Shown: piece by piece, positions 50,566-59,733 of the stretch | How the letters are laid out: every line of letters begins with the position of its first letter | How positions within the stretch are numbered: the stretch's first letter is position 1 | From: CBDESN01 sp965242495 | GTDB lineage: Bacteria; Pseudomonadota; Alphaproteobacteria; MPNO01 | Assembly: GCA_965242495.1 (NCBI GenBank) | Contig: OZ251446.1 | Coordinates: 496,001 to 560,000, forward strand | DNA length: 64,000 bases | Direction: 5' to 3' | Made by a program: the position numbers and the translations under genes | The notes under the pieces: generated by a model | Databases searched by the model: none | What the model saw: only the letters and a program-made list of their open reading frames with translations | Told to the model about the DNA's origin: nothing

Positions 50566-52257
50566 TCAGACGTAATACACCACCAGCAGCCCGCCCAGCA
50601 TCACCGCCACCCACAGCGCCGTCGAGCCGGTCGGCCAGCTCCGCGCCAGGGCGCCCTGCGGGCCGTGATGGCGGTAGAGGCCCGCGATCAGCCGGTCGAG
50701 GCCCAGCCGCAGCTCTTCGAGGACGCCGAGATATCCCGGCCAGACGACGCCGGACCACAGGCGCAGCAGCCGCGGCGGCAGCCGGCGATAGGTCCAGTCG
50801 AAATCGAGGTTGGTCGAGCGCATCTCCGGCGGGTAGATGCGGTAGCGCATCAGCACCGAGAAGGCGAGGGCCGAGAACATCAGCAGCTGCAGCTGGCCGA
50901 TGACGTGGCTCGTCGTATAGGGCCGGTAGTCGACGTCGTAGGGCAGCAGGCCGTAGAGCCAGGGCGAATGGACGCCGAGCCCGATGCAGAGCGCCGCGGT
51001 CAGCCCCATGGCGATGCGCATGTTCCACGGCGCTTCCCGGCAGCGGCGGCCCGAGTCGTGGGCGAAGAAGGCGAAGAACGGGATCTTTATGCCCGAATGA
51101 TGAAAGACTCCGGCGGAGGCGAACATCAACACCAGCCAGACGATCAGATGGCCGTCATGGGCGGCCGCCGACAAGGTGAGCGACTTGGCGACGAAGCCGC
51201 TGAACAGCGGAAAGGCGGAGATCGACGCCGCCCCGACGATGCAACAGGCGGCGGTGAACGGCATCGATTTGTACAGCCCGCCGAGATCCGTGCCCCTGAT
51301 GGTTCCGGTGCGGAACAGCACCGCCCCCATCGACATGAACAGGAGCGCCTTGTACAGGATATGCGCGAAGGCGTGGCCGGCGGCGCCGTTGAGCGCCATC
51401 GGCGTGCCGATGCCGACGCCTACGACCATGAAGCCCAGCTGGTTGTTGAGGCTGTAGGCCAGCACGCGCCGCAGATCGTTCTCGATCACCGCGTAGAAGA
51501 TCGGGAAGGCGGTCATGACCGCGCCGACATAGATCAGCAGCTCGGTACCCGGATAGCCGCGCGCCAGGGCGTAGACGGCCGTCTTGGTGGTGAACGCGCT
51601 GAGGAAGACGGTCCCGGTGACGGTGGCCTCGGGATAGGCGTCCTGCAGCCAGTTGTGCAGCAGCGGAAAGGCGCATTTGATCCCGAAGGCGAGGAAGATC
51701 AGCCAGCCGGCGAGGCTCCCGGTCCCGATCTTTCCGAACGCCACCGATCCCGACTCCTGGGCCAGCAGCCCCGCCCCGGCCAGCAGCAGGACGCCGGAGC
51801 CGACCTGGATGACGAGATAGCGCATCCCGGCGCGGTAGGCCCGCTCGGTCCCGGTCGCCCAGACGAGGAACACCGACGAGACCGCCATCGCCTCCCAGTA
51901 GACGAAGAGGGTGATCAGGTCGCCGGCGAAGACGGCGCCGATGCCGCTGCCGGCGTAGACCATCGCCGCGGTCTGCTGCGCCGCGTCCTTGACGTGGAGG
52001 GCGTAGATCGCGCCCAGGAACGCCGCGACGTGGAAGATGTAGCCGAAGATCCGGCTCAGCGGGTCGATCCGCACCGGAACGAGGTCGAGGTCCAGGAAGC
52101 GGAAGGCGAGGTAGACGCCGGGATCGGTCGCGATCAGGGCCGCCAGCCCCGCGGCCGGCAAAGCGAGCAGCCAGGCGCCGCGCGCCGCCCCCCGCAGCAG
52201 CGGCGTCGCGAGCGCGCCCGCGATCAGCAGCAGTCCCGGCGGCAGGTCGAAGATCAT
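50566..52257 (-). CDS. Proton-conducting antiporter subunit, NuoM/MrpD-like (third copy)
   Basis: A 563-residue membrane protein of the NuoL/NuoM/NuoN family with about fourteen hydrophobic segments. The conserved Glu lies in LFVYWEAMAVSSVF and the Lys in FTTKTAVYALARGYPG, with AFAHILYKALLFMSMGAVLF. It is the last gene of the operon. It differs from the two preceding antiporter-like subunits (54093 and 52591) and has a longer C-terminal region with an extra helix. It overlaps the preceding small subunit by four bases. Confidence 0.87.
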   Translation of the reverse strand: MIFDLPPGLLLIAGALATPLLRGAARGAWLLALPAAGLAALIATDPGVYLAFRFLDLDLVPVRIDPLSRIFGYIFHVAAFLGAIYALHVKDAAQQTAAMVYAGSGIGAVFAGDLITLFVYWEAMAVSSVFLVWATGTERAYRAGMRYLVIQVGSGVLLLAGAGLLAQESGSVAFGKIGTGSLAGWLIFLAFGIKCAFPLLHNWLQDAYPEATVTGTVFLSAFTTKTAVYALARGYPGTELLIYVGAVMTAFPIFYAVIENDLRRVLAYSLNNQLGFMVVGVGIGTPMALNGAAGHAFAHILYKALLFMSMGAVLFRTGTIRGTDLGGLYKSMPFTAACCIVGAASISAFPLFSGFVAKSLTLSAAAHDGHLIVWLVLMFASAGVFHHSGIKIPFFAFFAHDSGRRCREAPWNMRIAMGLTAALCIGLGVHSPWLYGLLPYDVDYRPYTTSHVIGQLQLLMFSALAFSVLMRYRIYPPEMRSTNLDFDWTYRRLPPRLLRLWSGVVWPGYLGVLEELRLGLDRLIAGLYRHHGPQGALARSWPTGSTALWVAVMLGGLLVVYYV

Positions 52258-52580
52258 TCGTCCGCGTCCCGCGGCTCCGCCGCCCGGTCGCCGTCGCGGC
52301 GGTCATCGCCATCGCCATCGCCGCCGCCGTCGCCCGGATCGTCGTAATAGTCTTCGCTGCGCATCACCAGCCGGCGCATCTCCTTGGCCGCGACGACCAG
52401 GAAGACGCAGCACACGAAGCCGTAGACGCCGTGCGCGCCGAACATGCGCTCGACCTCGAACTCGCCATGCTTGTGGTAGAACGCATCGGCGGCGAACAGA
52501 ACGGCGCAGACCGCGACCACCGCCCAATACACCTTGTCGACGCTGCCGGGCCGGTCGAGCCAGCCTTCCTTCGAGGTCAC
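52254..52580 (-). CDS. Small operon subunit with two helices and an Asp-rich tail
   Basis: A 108-residue protein read from a GTG at 52580, which has GAGGAGACGGGC just upstream; longer readings reach into the neighbouring gene. Two hydrophobic segments (YWAVVAVCAVLFAADAFY and HGVYGFVCCVFLVVAAKEM) are followed by a tail rich in Asp and Gly, with the runs GDGGGDGDGDD and EPRDADE. It is located between two antiporter-like subunits. The function is unknown; the acidic tail could bind cations, but this is speculation. Confidence 0.72.
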   Translation of the reverse strand: MTSKEGWLDRPGSVDKVYWAVVAVCAVLFAADAFYHKHGEFEVERMFGAHGVYGFVCCVFLVVAAKEMRRLVMRSEDYYDDPGDGGGDGDGDDRRDGDRAAEPRDADE

Positions 52581-52590
52581 GCCCGTCTCC

Positions 52591-54096
52591 TCACGGTTGC
52601 GCGATAGGAAGAAGAAATTCGTATATTTCGTTGGCGAATATGAATAATACGATGCAGGCGAGCGCGGTGAAGCAGAGCGGCGCCACGCATAGGAACGGCG
52701 CTTCCCGGATGCCGCCCCGGTCGCCGCGGCCCCGATCGCCGTGGTCATGGACGCGGTGGGCCTCCGGCTCGGCCGGCGGCGGCAGGAAGAAGCCGCGCGC
52801 CGGGATCGGCATGAGATAGGCGACGTTGAGCAGCGAACTCGCCATCAGCACGCCGATCAGAACCAGCTGGCCGGCGTCGATCGCGCCCAGGGCGAGATAC
52901 CATTTGCTCCACGCCCCGCCCAGGGGCGGCAGCCCGGTGACGCTGAGCGCGCCGATGAGGAAGGCGAGGAAGGTGAACGGCATGCGCCGGCCGAGCCCGG
53001 CCATGCCGCCGATCTCCGTCTTGTGCGCCGCCACCATGATCGCCCCGGCGCAGAAGAACAGGGTGATCTTGCCGAAGGCGTGCATCGCGATGTGCATGGC
53101 CCCGCCGACGATGCCGAAGGTCGTGGCCATGGCCCCGCCCATGACGACGTAGCTCAGCTGGCTGACGGTCGAATAGGCGAGCCGCGCCTTGAGATTGTCC
53201 TTGGAGAGGGCGATCAGCGACGCGACGACGATGCTGGCCCCGGCGACGTACGTCAGCCATTCGCCGGCGCCGGTTTCGCGCAGATGGTCGGCGCCGAAGA
53301 CGTAGAGGATCACCTTCAGCGCCGTGAAGACGCCCGCCTTCACCACCGCCACCGCGTGCAGCAGCGCGCTGACCGGCGTCGGCGCCACCATCGCCGCGGG
53401 CAGCCAGCGGTGCAGCGGCATCAGCGCCGCCTTGCCGATCCCGTACATGTAGAGGAACAGCAGCACGCCCAGGAGCGGCCCCTCGACCTTGCCGTCGAGG
53501 ATGCCGCCGGGGCGGAAGTCGAGCGTTCCCGCTGCCTGCCAGGTCCACAGGATCGCCACCAGCTGCAACCCGATCGAGGTCGACAGCAGGATGCCGAGAT
53601 AGGTCCGCGCGCCCCGCATCGCCTCCGGCGACTGATGATGCGCGACCAGCGGGTAGGTCGAGATCGTCAGCACTTCATAGGCGACGAACAGCGTCATCAT
53701 GTTCCCGGCCATCGCGACCGCGAGCGCGGCGGCGACGGCGACCGCGAAGCAGACGTAGAAGCGGGTCTGGTTCGCCTCGCGATGCCCGCGCATATAGCCG
53801 ATCGAATAGAAGGAGGTGACGATCCACAGAAAGGACGCGACCAGGGCGAACAGCATGCCGAGCGGTTCGAGGACGAAGCGGAAGGCGAGGCCGGGGAGGA
53901 ACTCGAACAAGACGAGGGCGGGCCGGCCGCCGTCGGCGACGACGCCCAGGAGCGGCAGCGTCGCCAGGAAGGTGACCGCGGCGGCGGCGATGGTCGCCGC
54001 CTCGCGCAGGTTGGGCCGGCGGCGAAGGGCGGCGATCGCCGCGGCGCCGACCAAGGGCGCGGCCAGGGCCACCGCCATGAGGATGGGCGGGCTCAT
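52591..54096 (-). CDS. Proton-conducting antiporter subunit, NuoM/N-like (second copy)
   Basis: A 501-residue membrane protein of the NuoL/M/N family starting MSPPILMAVALAAPLVG. Conserved segments are AYEVLTISTYPLVAHHQSPE (Glu), GKAALMPLHRWLPAAMVAPTPVSALLHAVAVVKAG (Lys and His) and LAYSTVSQLSYVVMGGAM. The ATG at 54096 overlaps the upstream stop. A second NuoM/N-like copy adjacent to MrpD is expected in Mbh-like antiporters. Confidence 0.87.
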   Translation of the reverse strand: MSPPILMAVALAAPLVGAAAIAALRRRPNLREAATIAAAAVTFLATLPLLGVVADGGRPALVLFEFLPGLAFRFVLEPLGMLFALVASFLWIVTSFYSIGYMRGHREANQTRFYVCFAVAVAAALAVAMAGNMMTLFVAYEVLTISTYPLVAHHQSPEAMRGARTYLGILLSTSIGLQLVAILWTWQAAGTLDFRPGGILDGKVEGPLLGVLLFLYMYGIGKAALMPLHRWLPAAMVAPTPVSALLHAVAVVKAGVFTALKVILYVFGADHLRETGAGEWLTYVAGASIVVASLIALSKDNLKARLAYSTVSQLSYVVMGGAMATTFGIVGGAMHIAMHAFGKITLFFCAGAIMVAAHKTEIGGMAGLGRRMPFTFLAFLIGALSVTGLPPLGGAWSKWYLALGAIDAGQLVLIGVLMASSLLNVAYLMPIPARGFFLPPPAEPEAHRVHDHGDRGRGDRGGIREAPFLCVAPLCFTALACIVLFIFANEIYEFLLPIAQP

Positions 54097-55574
54097 CCCG
54101 CCGATCCCAGCAGCGTCTCCGCGGCGCGCTGCGCCACGCCCACGCTCACCGACGTCTCGATGCCGAAATAGACGTTGGCCGCGGTCAATATCCAGGCCGG
54201 GACGAGGAGGGCGGCCGGGGCCTCGGCGCGCCCCGCCGCGCCCGCCGGCGCCGGGCGGAACCAGGCCGCCTCGACGACGCGCCAGACGTAGATCACCGCC
54301 AGCAGCGAACTGGCGACGATCAGCGCCGCGACCGGCCACAGGCCGGAGTCGAGGGCGGCCAGGACGAGATGCCATTTGCTGACGAACCCGGCCGTCAGCG
54401 GCACGCCGATCAGGCTCAGCCCGCCGACGACGAACGCCGCCATCGTCCACGGCATGCGCCGTCCCAACCCGGCGAAATCGTCCAGCTGGGCCGAGCGCAG
54501 CCGGTGAAACACGCATCCGACGGCCAGGAACAGGGCGCCCTTCATCAGCGCGTGGTTGAACAAATGCAGCATCCCCGCGGCGAGGCCCGCCGCGGTGACG
54601 AAGCTCGCGCCCAGCACCATGTAGCCGATCTGCGCCACGCTCGAATAGGCGAGCAGGCGCTTCACGTCGTTCTGGAAGATGGCGACGGTCGAGGCGGCGA
54701 AGATCGCCGCGGTCGCGAGGGCCATCAGCGGGTATCTGGTCGGCAGCGTCTCGAACGAGAACTCAACCCCGAACACGGTGAAGAAGAAGCGCAGCAGGAC
54801 GTAGATCGCGACCTTGGTGGCGGTGGCGGCGAGGAAGGCGCTGACCGCCGAGGGCGCGTAGGCGTAGGCGTTGGGCAGCCACAGATGCAGCGGGAACAAC
54901 GCGAGCTTGAGCGCCGCGCCGACGGTGAGAAACGCGAAGGCGACGATCGCCGTCCGGTCGTAGCCGGCGTCGGGAAGCCGGTTCGCGATGTCGTGCATGT
55001 TGAGGCTGCCGGTCGCGTGGTAGAGCAGCCCCACCCCGATGACGATGAAGGTGGCCCCGATCGTCCCCAGCACGAGGTATTGGTAGGCCGCGGTCAGCGC
55101 CCGCCGGTCGCGCCCCAGCCCGATCAGGACGTAGGACGACAGCGAGGAGATCTCGAGGAAGACGAACAGGTTGAACGCATCGCCGGTGATCGCGACGCCG
55201 AGCAGCCCGGCGAGGCACAGGAGGAAGGCGGCGTAGAACAGGTAGCGGCGTTCGCGGTCGAGTGCGAGCGGCATGTCGGCGCGGGCGTAGACGATGACGA
55301 CGGCGGCGATGCCGGTGACGACCAGCAGCACGAAGGCGTTGACCGCGTCGACGCGGTACTCGATCCCCCAGGGCGCCGCCCAGCCGCCGATCTCGTAGGA
55401 GATCACGCCGCGCTCCATGACCTCGCCGACCAGCAGGCAGGCGATCGCGAAGGCGATCCAGACGGCGGCGAGGGCGAGGACGAACGCCCGGTCCCCGCCG
55501 CGCAGCAGAACGCAGGCCGGGGCCGCCAGCAGCGGCGCCACGACCTGCAGGGCCGGAAGATGGGCGCCGATCAC
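54093..55574 (-). CDS. mrpD: Mrp antiporter subunit D
   Basis: A 493-residue proton-conducting membrane protein of the NuoM/MrpD family. It contains FLEISSLSSYVLIGLGRDRR (Glu), ALKLALFPLHLWLPNAYAYAPSAVSAFLAATATKVAIYVL (Lys and Pro-rich helix) and LAYSSVAQIGYMVLGASF. It overlaps the mrpC-like gene stop by four bases. In Mrp antiporters, MrpD works with MrpA and small subunits to exchange cations for protons. Confidence 0.88.
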   Translation of the reverse strand: MIGAHLPALQVVAPLLAAPACVLLRGGDRAFVLALAAVWIAFAIACLLVGEVMERGVISYEIGGWAAPWGIEYRVDAVNAFVLLVVTGIAAVVIVYARADMPLALDRERRYLFYAAFLLCLAGLLGVAITGDAFNLFVFLEISSLSSYVLIGLGRDRRALTAAYQYLVLGTIGATFIVIGVGLLYHATGSLNMHDIANRLPDAGYDRTAIVAFAFLTVGAALKLALFPLHLWLPNAYAYAPSAVSAFLAATATKVAIYVLLRFFFTVFGVEFSFETLPTRYPLMALATAAIFAASTVAIFQNDVKRLLAYSSVAQIGYMVLGASFVTAAGLAAGMLHLFNHALMKGALFLAVGCVFHRLRSAQLDDFAGLGRRMPWTMAAFVVGGLSLIGVPLTAGFVSKWHLVLAALDSGLWPVAALIVASSLLAVIYVWRVVEAAWFRPAPAGAAGRAEAPAALLVPAWILTAANVYFGIETSVSVGVAQRAAETLLGSAG

Positions 55575-55924
55575 GGCTCCTCGTCCAGCTCGTGGATCTC
55601 GTCCTCTTCGATCGTGCCGTAGGCGTGGCGGATGCGCACCACCAGCGCGAGGCCGAGCGCGGTGGTGGCGACGCCGACGACGATCGCGGTGAGAATCAGG
55701 ACGTGGGGCAGCGGGTTGGAATAGGTGGAGTAGGCGTCGTCGAGGATCGGCGCGGTGCCGCCCGCGACCTTGCCCATCGAGATGTAGAGGACGAACACCG
55801 AGGCCTGGAACACGTTGAGCCCGATGAGCTTCTTGATCAGGTTGCCGCGCGCCACGACGACGTAGAAGCCGGCCATCATCAGGAAGATGACGATCCAGTA
55901 GTTGTAGTGCCCGACGACGTCCAC
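55571..55924 (-). CDS. mrpC: Mrp antiporter subunit C (NuoK-like)
   Basis: A 117-residue three-helix membrane protein. GNLIKKLIGLNVFQASVFVLYISMG and PLPHVLILTAIVVGVATTALGLALVVRI match MrpC/NuoK, including the conserved Leu/Thr-rich third helix. The C-terminus is acidic (EEDEIHELDEEP). Confidence 0.88.
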   Translation of the reverse strand: MDVVGHYNYWIVIFLMMAGFYVVVARGNLIKKLIGLNVFQASVFVLYISMGKVAGGTAPILDDAYSTYSNPLPHVLILTAIVVGVATTALGLALVVRIRHAYGTIEEDEIHELDEEP

Positions 55925-55928
55925 GCCG

Positions 55929-56345
55929 TCAGCCGTCCTTCCTGGCGAAGGTGTAGAACAGCGTCATCATCACCGCGCCCACGGTGACGCCGACGCCCAG
56001 CTCGACCAGCAGGATGCCCAGATGCTGGCCGCTCCTGGGGTCGCGGTCGAGCACGAAGTAGTCGAGATAGTTGCCGCCCAGCAGCAGCCCGGCGACGCCG
56101 ACGCCGGCGAACAGCAGCACCCCTCCGGCGATCCCGGCCCGCAGCGCGCCGATCGGCACGATGCGCTGCGCGTTGTCGATGCCGAAGACCAGCGCGTAGA
56201 GGATGAAGCCGGCGGCGAAGATGACCCCGGCCTGGAAGCCGCCGCCGGGGCCGTAATCGCCGTGGAACTGGACGTAGAGGGCGAACAGCAGGATGAACGG
56301 CGTCAGCAGCTTGGTGACGACGCGGAGCACGATGTATTCCCTCAT
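55929..56345 (-). CDS. mrpB: Mrp antiporter subunit B (MnhB domain)
   Basis: A 138-residue membrane protein starting MREYIVLRVVTKLLTPFILL. It has the family pattern GDYGPGGGFQAGVIFAAGFILYALVFG and an NLLDxF-like NYLDYFVLD near the C-terminus. The ATG at 56345 overlaps the stop of the upstream gene. Confidence 0.88.
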   Translation of the reverse strand: MREYIVLRVVTKLLTPFILLFALYVQFHGDYGPGGGFQAGVIFAAGFILYALVFGIDNAQRIVPIGALRAGIAGGVLLFAGVGVAGLLLGGNYLDYFVLDRDPRSGQHLGILLVELGVGVTVGAVMMTLFYTFARKDG

Positions 56346-56857
56346 CCCCCGTCCTCCGTCGGCCGGCGTTTGCGTCGCCAGCTCCCCAGCAGCAGGATGA
56401 CGCCGATCCCGGCGGTGAAGATCACCGTCACCTCGCCCAGCGTGTCGTAGCCGCGATAGCTCGCCAGCACCGCGGTCACCACGTTGGGGACGCCGGTCTT
56501 GCGCTCGGCGTCGGCGAGATAGACCGGCGCCACATGGACGTGCGGCGGGGCCGAGGCGTCGCCGTAGCTCGCCATGTCGAGGCTGCCGTAGATCAGGGCG
56601 GCCCCGGTGACGGCGACGACCGCCAGCGGGATCCAGCGCGAATGCGCCGGCGGCTTCTCGGTCCGCGTCGTCAGGGCCAGGGTGGCGAGGAAGAGCGCCG
56701 TCGCGATGCCGGCGCCGACCGCGGCCTCGGTGAAGGCCACGTCGACGGCGTCGAGCACGACGAAGATCGCCGCGGCGAGGAAGCTGTAGATGCCGCCCAG
56801 CATGACCACGGCGAACAGGTTGCGGAGCAGCACGATGGCCGCCGCGGTCAGCGCCAT
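56342..56857 (-). CDS. DUF4040/MbhE-like antiporter subunit
   Basis: A 171-residue membrane protein. AVVMLGGIYSFLAAAIFVVLDAVDVAFTEAAVGAG is the DUF4040/MbhD pattern found in the C-terminal part of MrpA, and the second half (NVVTAVLASYRGYDTLGEVTVIF) resembles MbhE. A few more N-terminal residues may be read from a CTG start nearer the mrpG stop. So what is a domain of MrpA elsewhere is here an independent protein, without the large MrpA NuoL-like half. Confidence 0.78.
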   Translation of the reverse strand: MALTAAAIVLLRNLFAVVMLGGIYSFLAAAIFVVLDAVDVAFTEAAVGAGIATALFLATLALTTRTEKPPAHSRWIPLAVVAVTGAALIYGSLDMASYGDASAPPHVHVAPVYLADAERKTGVPNVVTAVLASYRGYDTLGEVTVIFTAGIGVILLLGSWRRKRRPTEDGG

Positions 56858-56877
56858 GAAGGTCAGGATGACGATGT

Positions 56878-57210
56878 TCAGGACGTCTTCGATGCTTCGT
56901 CCTTTCCGTCCCGCAGCAGGGGGTCGAGGCCGCTCGCATGCGCGGTGTGGATCAGCGCATGGGTCGCGGTCGGGCTGGTGAAGGCGATGAAGATCAGGAT
57001 CAGCATCAGCTTGACCGTGACCAGGGTGAAGCCGCCCTGGAGCATCAGCCCGATCAGGATCAGCCCGGCGCCCAGCGTGTCGGTCAGGCTGGCCGCGTGG
57101 GCGCGGGTATAGACGTCGGGCAGGCGCAGCACGCCGATCCCGCCGGCGATCGTGAACGCCGAGCCCGCCAGCAGCAGAACCCAGCTCGCTGCGTCAATCG
57201 CCGCCGCCAC
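56878..57210 (-). CDS. mrpG: Mrp antiporter subunit G
   Basis: A 110-residue membrane protein. GSAFTIAGGIGVLRLPDVYTRAHAASLTDTLGAGLILIGLML followed by TSPTATHALIHTAHASG are typical of MnhG/MrpG. It starts 17 bases before the mrpF stop. Confidence 0.9.
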   Translation of the reverse strand: MAAAIDAASWVLLLAGSAFTIAGGIGVLRLPDVYTRAHAASLTDTLGAGLILIGLMLQGGFTLVTVKLMLILIFIAFTSPTATHALIHTAHASGLDPLLRDGKDEASKTS

Positions 57211-57493
57211 CGCTCCGCCCGTCCCGGCCGCCCGGCCCGATGCCGAGATCGCCGTATTTGAAGTATTTCAGCATGGCGATCGTGGCGACGAAGTTGATCA
57301 GCGCATAGACCAGCGCGATGTCGAGGAAGTCGGGCCGCCCGGCGAGAAACCCGATCACGCCGATGATCAGCACCGTCTTGGTGCCGAACATGTTGACCGC
57401 GAGGATGCGGTCGTACAGCGTCGGCCCGGCGAAGCCGCGGATCAGGGCGAGCCCCATGGTCAGCAGGATGGCCGCGGCGGCGGCGCTAAACAT
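57194..57493 (-). CDS. mrpF: Mrp antiporter subunit F
   Basis: A 99-residue three-helix protein. LIRGFAGPTLYDRILAVNMFGTKTVLIIGVIGFLAGRPDFLDIALVYALINFVATIAMLKY is the MrpF/MnhF signature. Its end overlaps mrpG and its start overlaps mrpE. Confidence 0.9.
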   Translation of the reverse strand: MFSAAAAAILLTMGLALIRGFAGPTLYDRILAVNMFGTKTVLIIGVIGFLAGRPDFLDIALVYALINFVATIAMLKYFKYGDLGIGPGGRDGRSGGGGD

Positions 57494-57986
57494 CGCCCGC
57501 CTCCTGGACCGGCTCCTCGCCCGCCATGTCGGTGACGCGGCGGTCCATCTCGCCGGATTGGAGCGCCCGCGCGCCGTCTCGCGTCAGCGCATGGACGAGG
57601 ATCTCGCCGGGCTCCACATCGACCGAGATCGTCCCCGGCGTCAGCGTGATCGAGTTGGCGTAGACCGCCAAAGCGAGTTCGGAGCGCTGGCTCGCGCGCA
57701 GCCGCACCAGCGTCGGGCTGATCGGCAGGCTCGGCGCGAGAACGCGGCGGGCCACGTCGACGTTCGCCTTGGCCACCTCCCAGGCGAGCCAGGGCCAGTA
57801 GACGAAGGCGCGGCGCGTCATGTGGATCGGATGGCCCTCGTGATCGACCAGCTCCATCCGCAGGGCCACCGCCACCACCGCGGCGGAGGACGCCAGCCCG
57901 AAGATCAGCAGCAACGGCGTGTAATGGCCGGAGAGCAGCAGCCAGACGCCGAACGACACCAGTCCGAGAGAGATCGCGTGAACCAC
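57486..57986 (-). CDS. mrpE: Mrp antiporter subunit E
   Basis: A 166-residue protein with two N-terminal membrane segments, then a soluble domain. The segment YWPWLAWEVAKANVDVARRVLAP and NSITLTPGTISVDVEPGEILVHAL are characteristic. The GTG at 57986 is chosen because AAGGCG lies upstream and this gives the normal length. It is the first gene of the ten-gene operon, divergent from the cold-shock gene. Confidence 0.88.
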   Translation of the reverse strand: MVHAISLGLVSFGVWLLLSGHYTPLLLIFGLASSAAVVAVALRMELVDHEGHPIHMTRRAFVYWPWLAWEVAKANVDVARRVLAPSLPISPTLVRLRASQRSELALAVYANSITLTPGTISVDVEPGEILVHALTRDGARALQSGEMDRRVTDMAGEEPVQEAGDV

Positions 57987-58176
57987 GAGCGCCTTGCCGA
58001 CGTTGTCTTCTACGGACGCGCTGCATCGGCGGCCGCGACGCCGGATCCTATTACGGCCCCGGCGCGGTTTCCAGCGAAAACTCGCTCCGGCCCACGCCGC
58101 CGGCGACGAAAAAAACTTGGCGAAAATCGCCGCCGGCGATGGTAGACTGGCGGTAAAAGTAGGGAGGAGTCTCAGC

Positions 58177-58719
58177 GTGAACGAGACCGAGGGTGGGTAT
58201 GAAGGGGCCGCGTCGACGCCGATCCGCGGCACCGTCAAATGGTTCAACGCCGTGCGCGGCTACGGGTTCGTCTCGCCCGAGGACGGCTCGGCGGACGTGT
58301 TTCTGCATATGACCGTTCTGCGGCAGGCGGGTCACGAGAAACTGCCGACCGGGGCCACGGTCGAATGCGAGACGGCGCAGGGCGCGCGGGGCCGCCAGGT
58401 TTCGTCGATCCTCCGGCTGGACCTGTCGACCGCGGTCGAGGAGGCCCCGCATCAGGGGCCGCGCTTCGCCCCGCCGCCCGAGCCGCAGCCGACCGGCGAG
58501 TTCATCGAGGCGACGGTCAAGTGGTTCAACCCGCATAAGGGGTACGGCTTCGTCTGCCCGGTGGAGTCCGAGACCGACATCTTCATCCACATGGTGACGC
58601 TGCGGCGGGCGGGCATCGCCGGGCTGATTACCGGTCAGCAGGTCATGGTCCGCACCGCCGAGAGCCCGAAGGGCCTGCAGGCGACCGACATCCGCACCAC
58701 GAGCGCCCCGCTGGCGTGA
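58177..58719 (+). CDS. Two-domain cold-shock protein (CspA family)
   Basis: A 180-residue protein with two cold-shock domains. The first carries GTVKWFNAVRGYGFV and DVFLHMTVL, the second ATVKWFNPHKGYGFV and DIFIHMVTL, both with RNP1 and RNP2 RNA-binding motifs. The start GTG at 58177 follows GGGAGGAGT. Two-domain Csp proteins are typical of alphaproteobacteria. It would bind single-stranded nucleic acids and act as an RNA chaperone. Confidence 0.9.
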   Translation: MNETEGGYEGAASTPIRGTVKWFNAVRGYGFVSPEDGSADVFLHMTVLRQAGHEKLPTGATVECETAQGARGRQVSSILRLDLSTAVEEAPHQGPRFAPPPEPQPTGEFIEATVKWFNPHKGYGFVCPVESETDIFIHMVTLRRAGIAGLITGQQVMVRTAESPKGLQATDIRTTSAPLA

Positions 58720-58763
58720 AGGCGGAGGCCGGCGCGGGACCGCCGGCCTCCGCTCCGGCGCTC

Positions 58764-59714
58764 CTATTCGTCCCGCGCCAGCTCGACCGCATAGCTGTCG
58801 AGCGGCGGGATCCAGTCGATCAACCCCTGCGCCTGAAGGAAGGCGGCGAAGCGCCGGTAACGCGCCCGGTCGAGGGCCGCGGGTCGGAGCGCGAACCGCG
58901 GCAGGGTGTCGCGCCAGGCGCGCCGGTTGAGCTCGTTCTCCAGCTCCTTCCGGCCTTTGACGAACAACTCCCAACTCCCCTGCGGGTGGTTGATCAGATA
59001 TTGCGTTCCGCGTTCGACCGCGAACACGAAGGCGGCGAGGGCCGGGTCGGCGAGCTGCGCCCGGTTGGCGATGAGGATCAGCTCGTCGAACGCGGGAACG
59101 CCCTCCTCCTCGACGTAGAAGGCGCGGCCCGGGCGATTCTCCAGGTCGAGCTGGTTGAGTTCGAAATTCCGGTAGGCGCCGATGACGGCATCGACCTTGC
59201 CCGAGATCAACGCCGGCGACAGCGAAAAGTTGACGTTCACCAGGGTGATGTCGGCGAGCGTCAGCCCGTGCCCGGCGAGCATCGCCCGGAGCAGCGCGTC
59301 CTCGAACCCGCCGACGGAGAAGCCCACCTTCCGCCCCTTCAGATCGGCGATCGAGCGGATCGGGCCGTCTCTGAGCGTCACCAGCGAGTTCAGCGGCGTC
59401 GCCACCAACGTCCCGATGCGCGCCAGCGGCAGCCTGGCCGCGGCCTGAAGGTGCAGCTGCGGCTGATAGGAGATCGCGACGTCGGCCTTGCCGGCGGCGA
59501 CCAGCTTGGGCGGGTCGTTGGGATCGGCGGGCGCTTTGAGCTCCACTTCCAGGCCCGCTTCCGAGAAGTAGCCGCGTTCGAGGGCGACGTAGAGCGGCGC
59601 ATGGTCCGGGTTGACGAACCAGTCGAGCAGGACGGTCATCGTCCTCGCGGTCGCGTCCGAACTCGCGCCGACCAGGACGCCGAGCAGGATCGCGCCGAAA
59701 ACACGTCGAAGCAT
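58764..59714 (-). CDS. thiY: Thiamine-precursor ABC transporter substrate-binding protein (ThiY-like)
   Basis: A 316-residue NMT1/THI5-type binding protein with a signal peptide (ILLGVLVGASSDATA). VLLDWFVNPDHAPLYVALERGYF is the family signature, followed by SYQPQLHLQAAARLP, GRKVGFSVGGFEDALLRAML and GVPAFDELILIANR. ThiY binds the pyrimidine precursor of thiamine. It follows thiX and thiZ in an operon headed by a TPP riboswitch, which supports this substrate. Confidence 0.9.
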   Translation of the reverse strand: MLRRVFGAILLGVLVGASSDATARTMTVLLDWFVNPDHAPLYVALERGYFSEAGLEVELKAPADPNDPPKLVAAGKADVAISYQPQLHLQAAARLPLARIGTLVATPLNSLVTLRDGPIRSIADLKGRKVGFSVGGFEDALLRAMLAGHGLTLADITLVNVNFSLSPALISGKVDAVIGAYRNFELNQLDLENRPGRAFYVEEEGVPAFDELILIANRAQLADPALAAFVFAVERGTQYLINHPQGSWELFVKGRKELENELNRRAWRDTLPRFALRPAALDRARYRRFAAFLQAQGLIDWIPPLDSYAVELARDE

Positions 59715-59733
59715 TGGAGCCTCCTCCGTTCGA

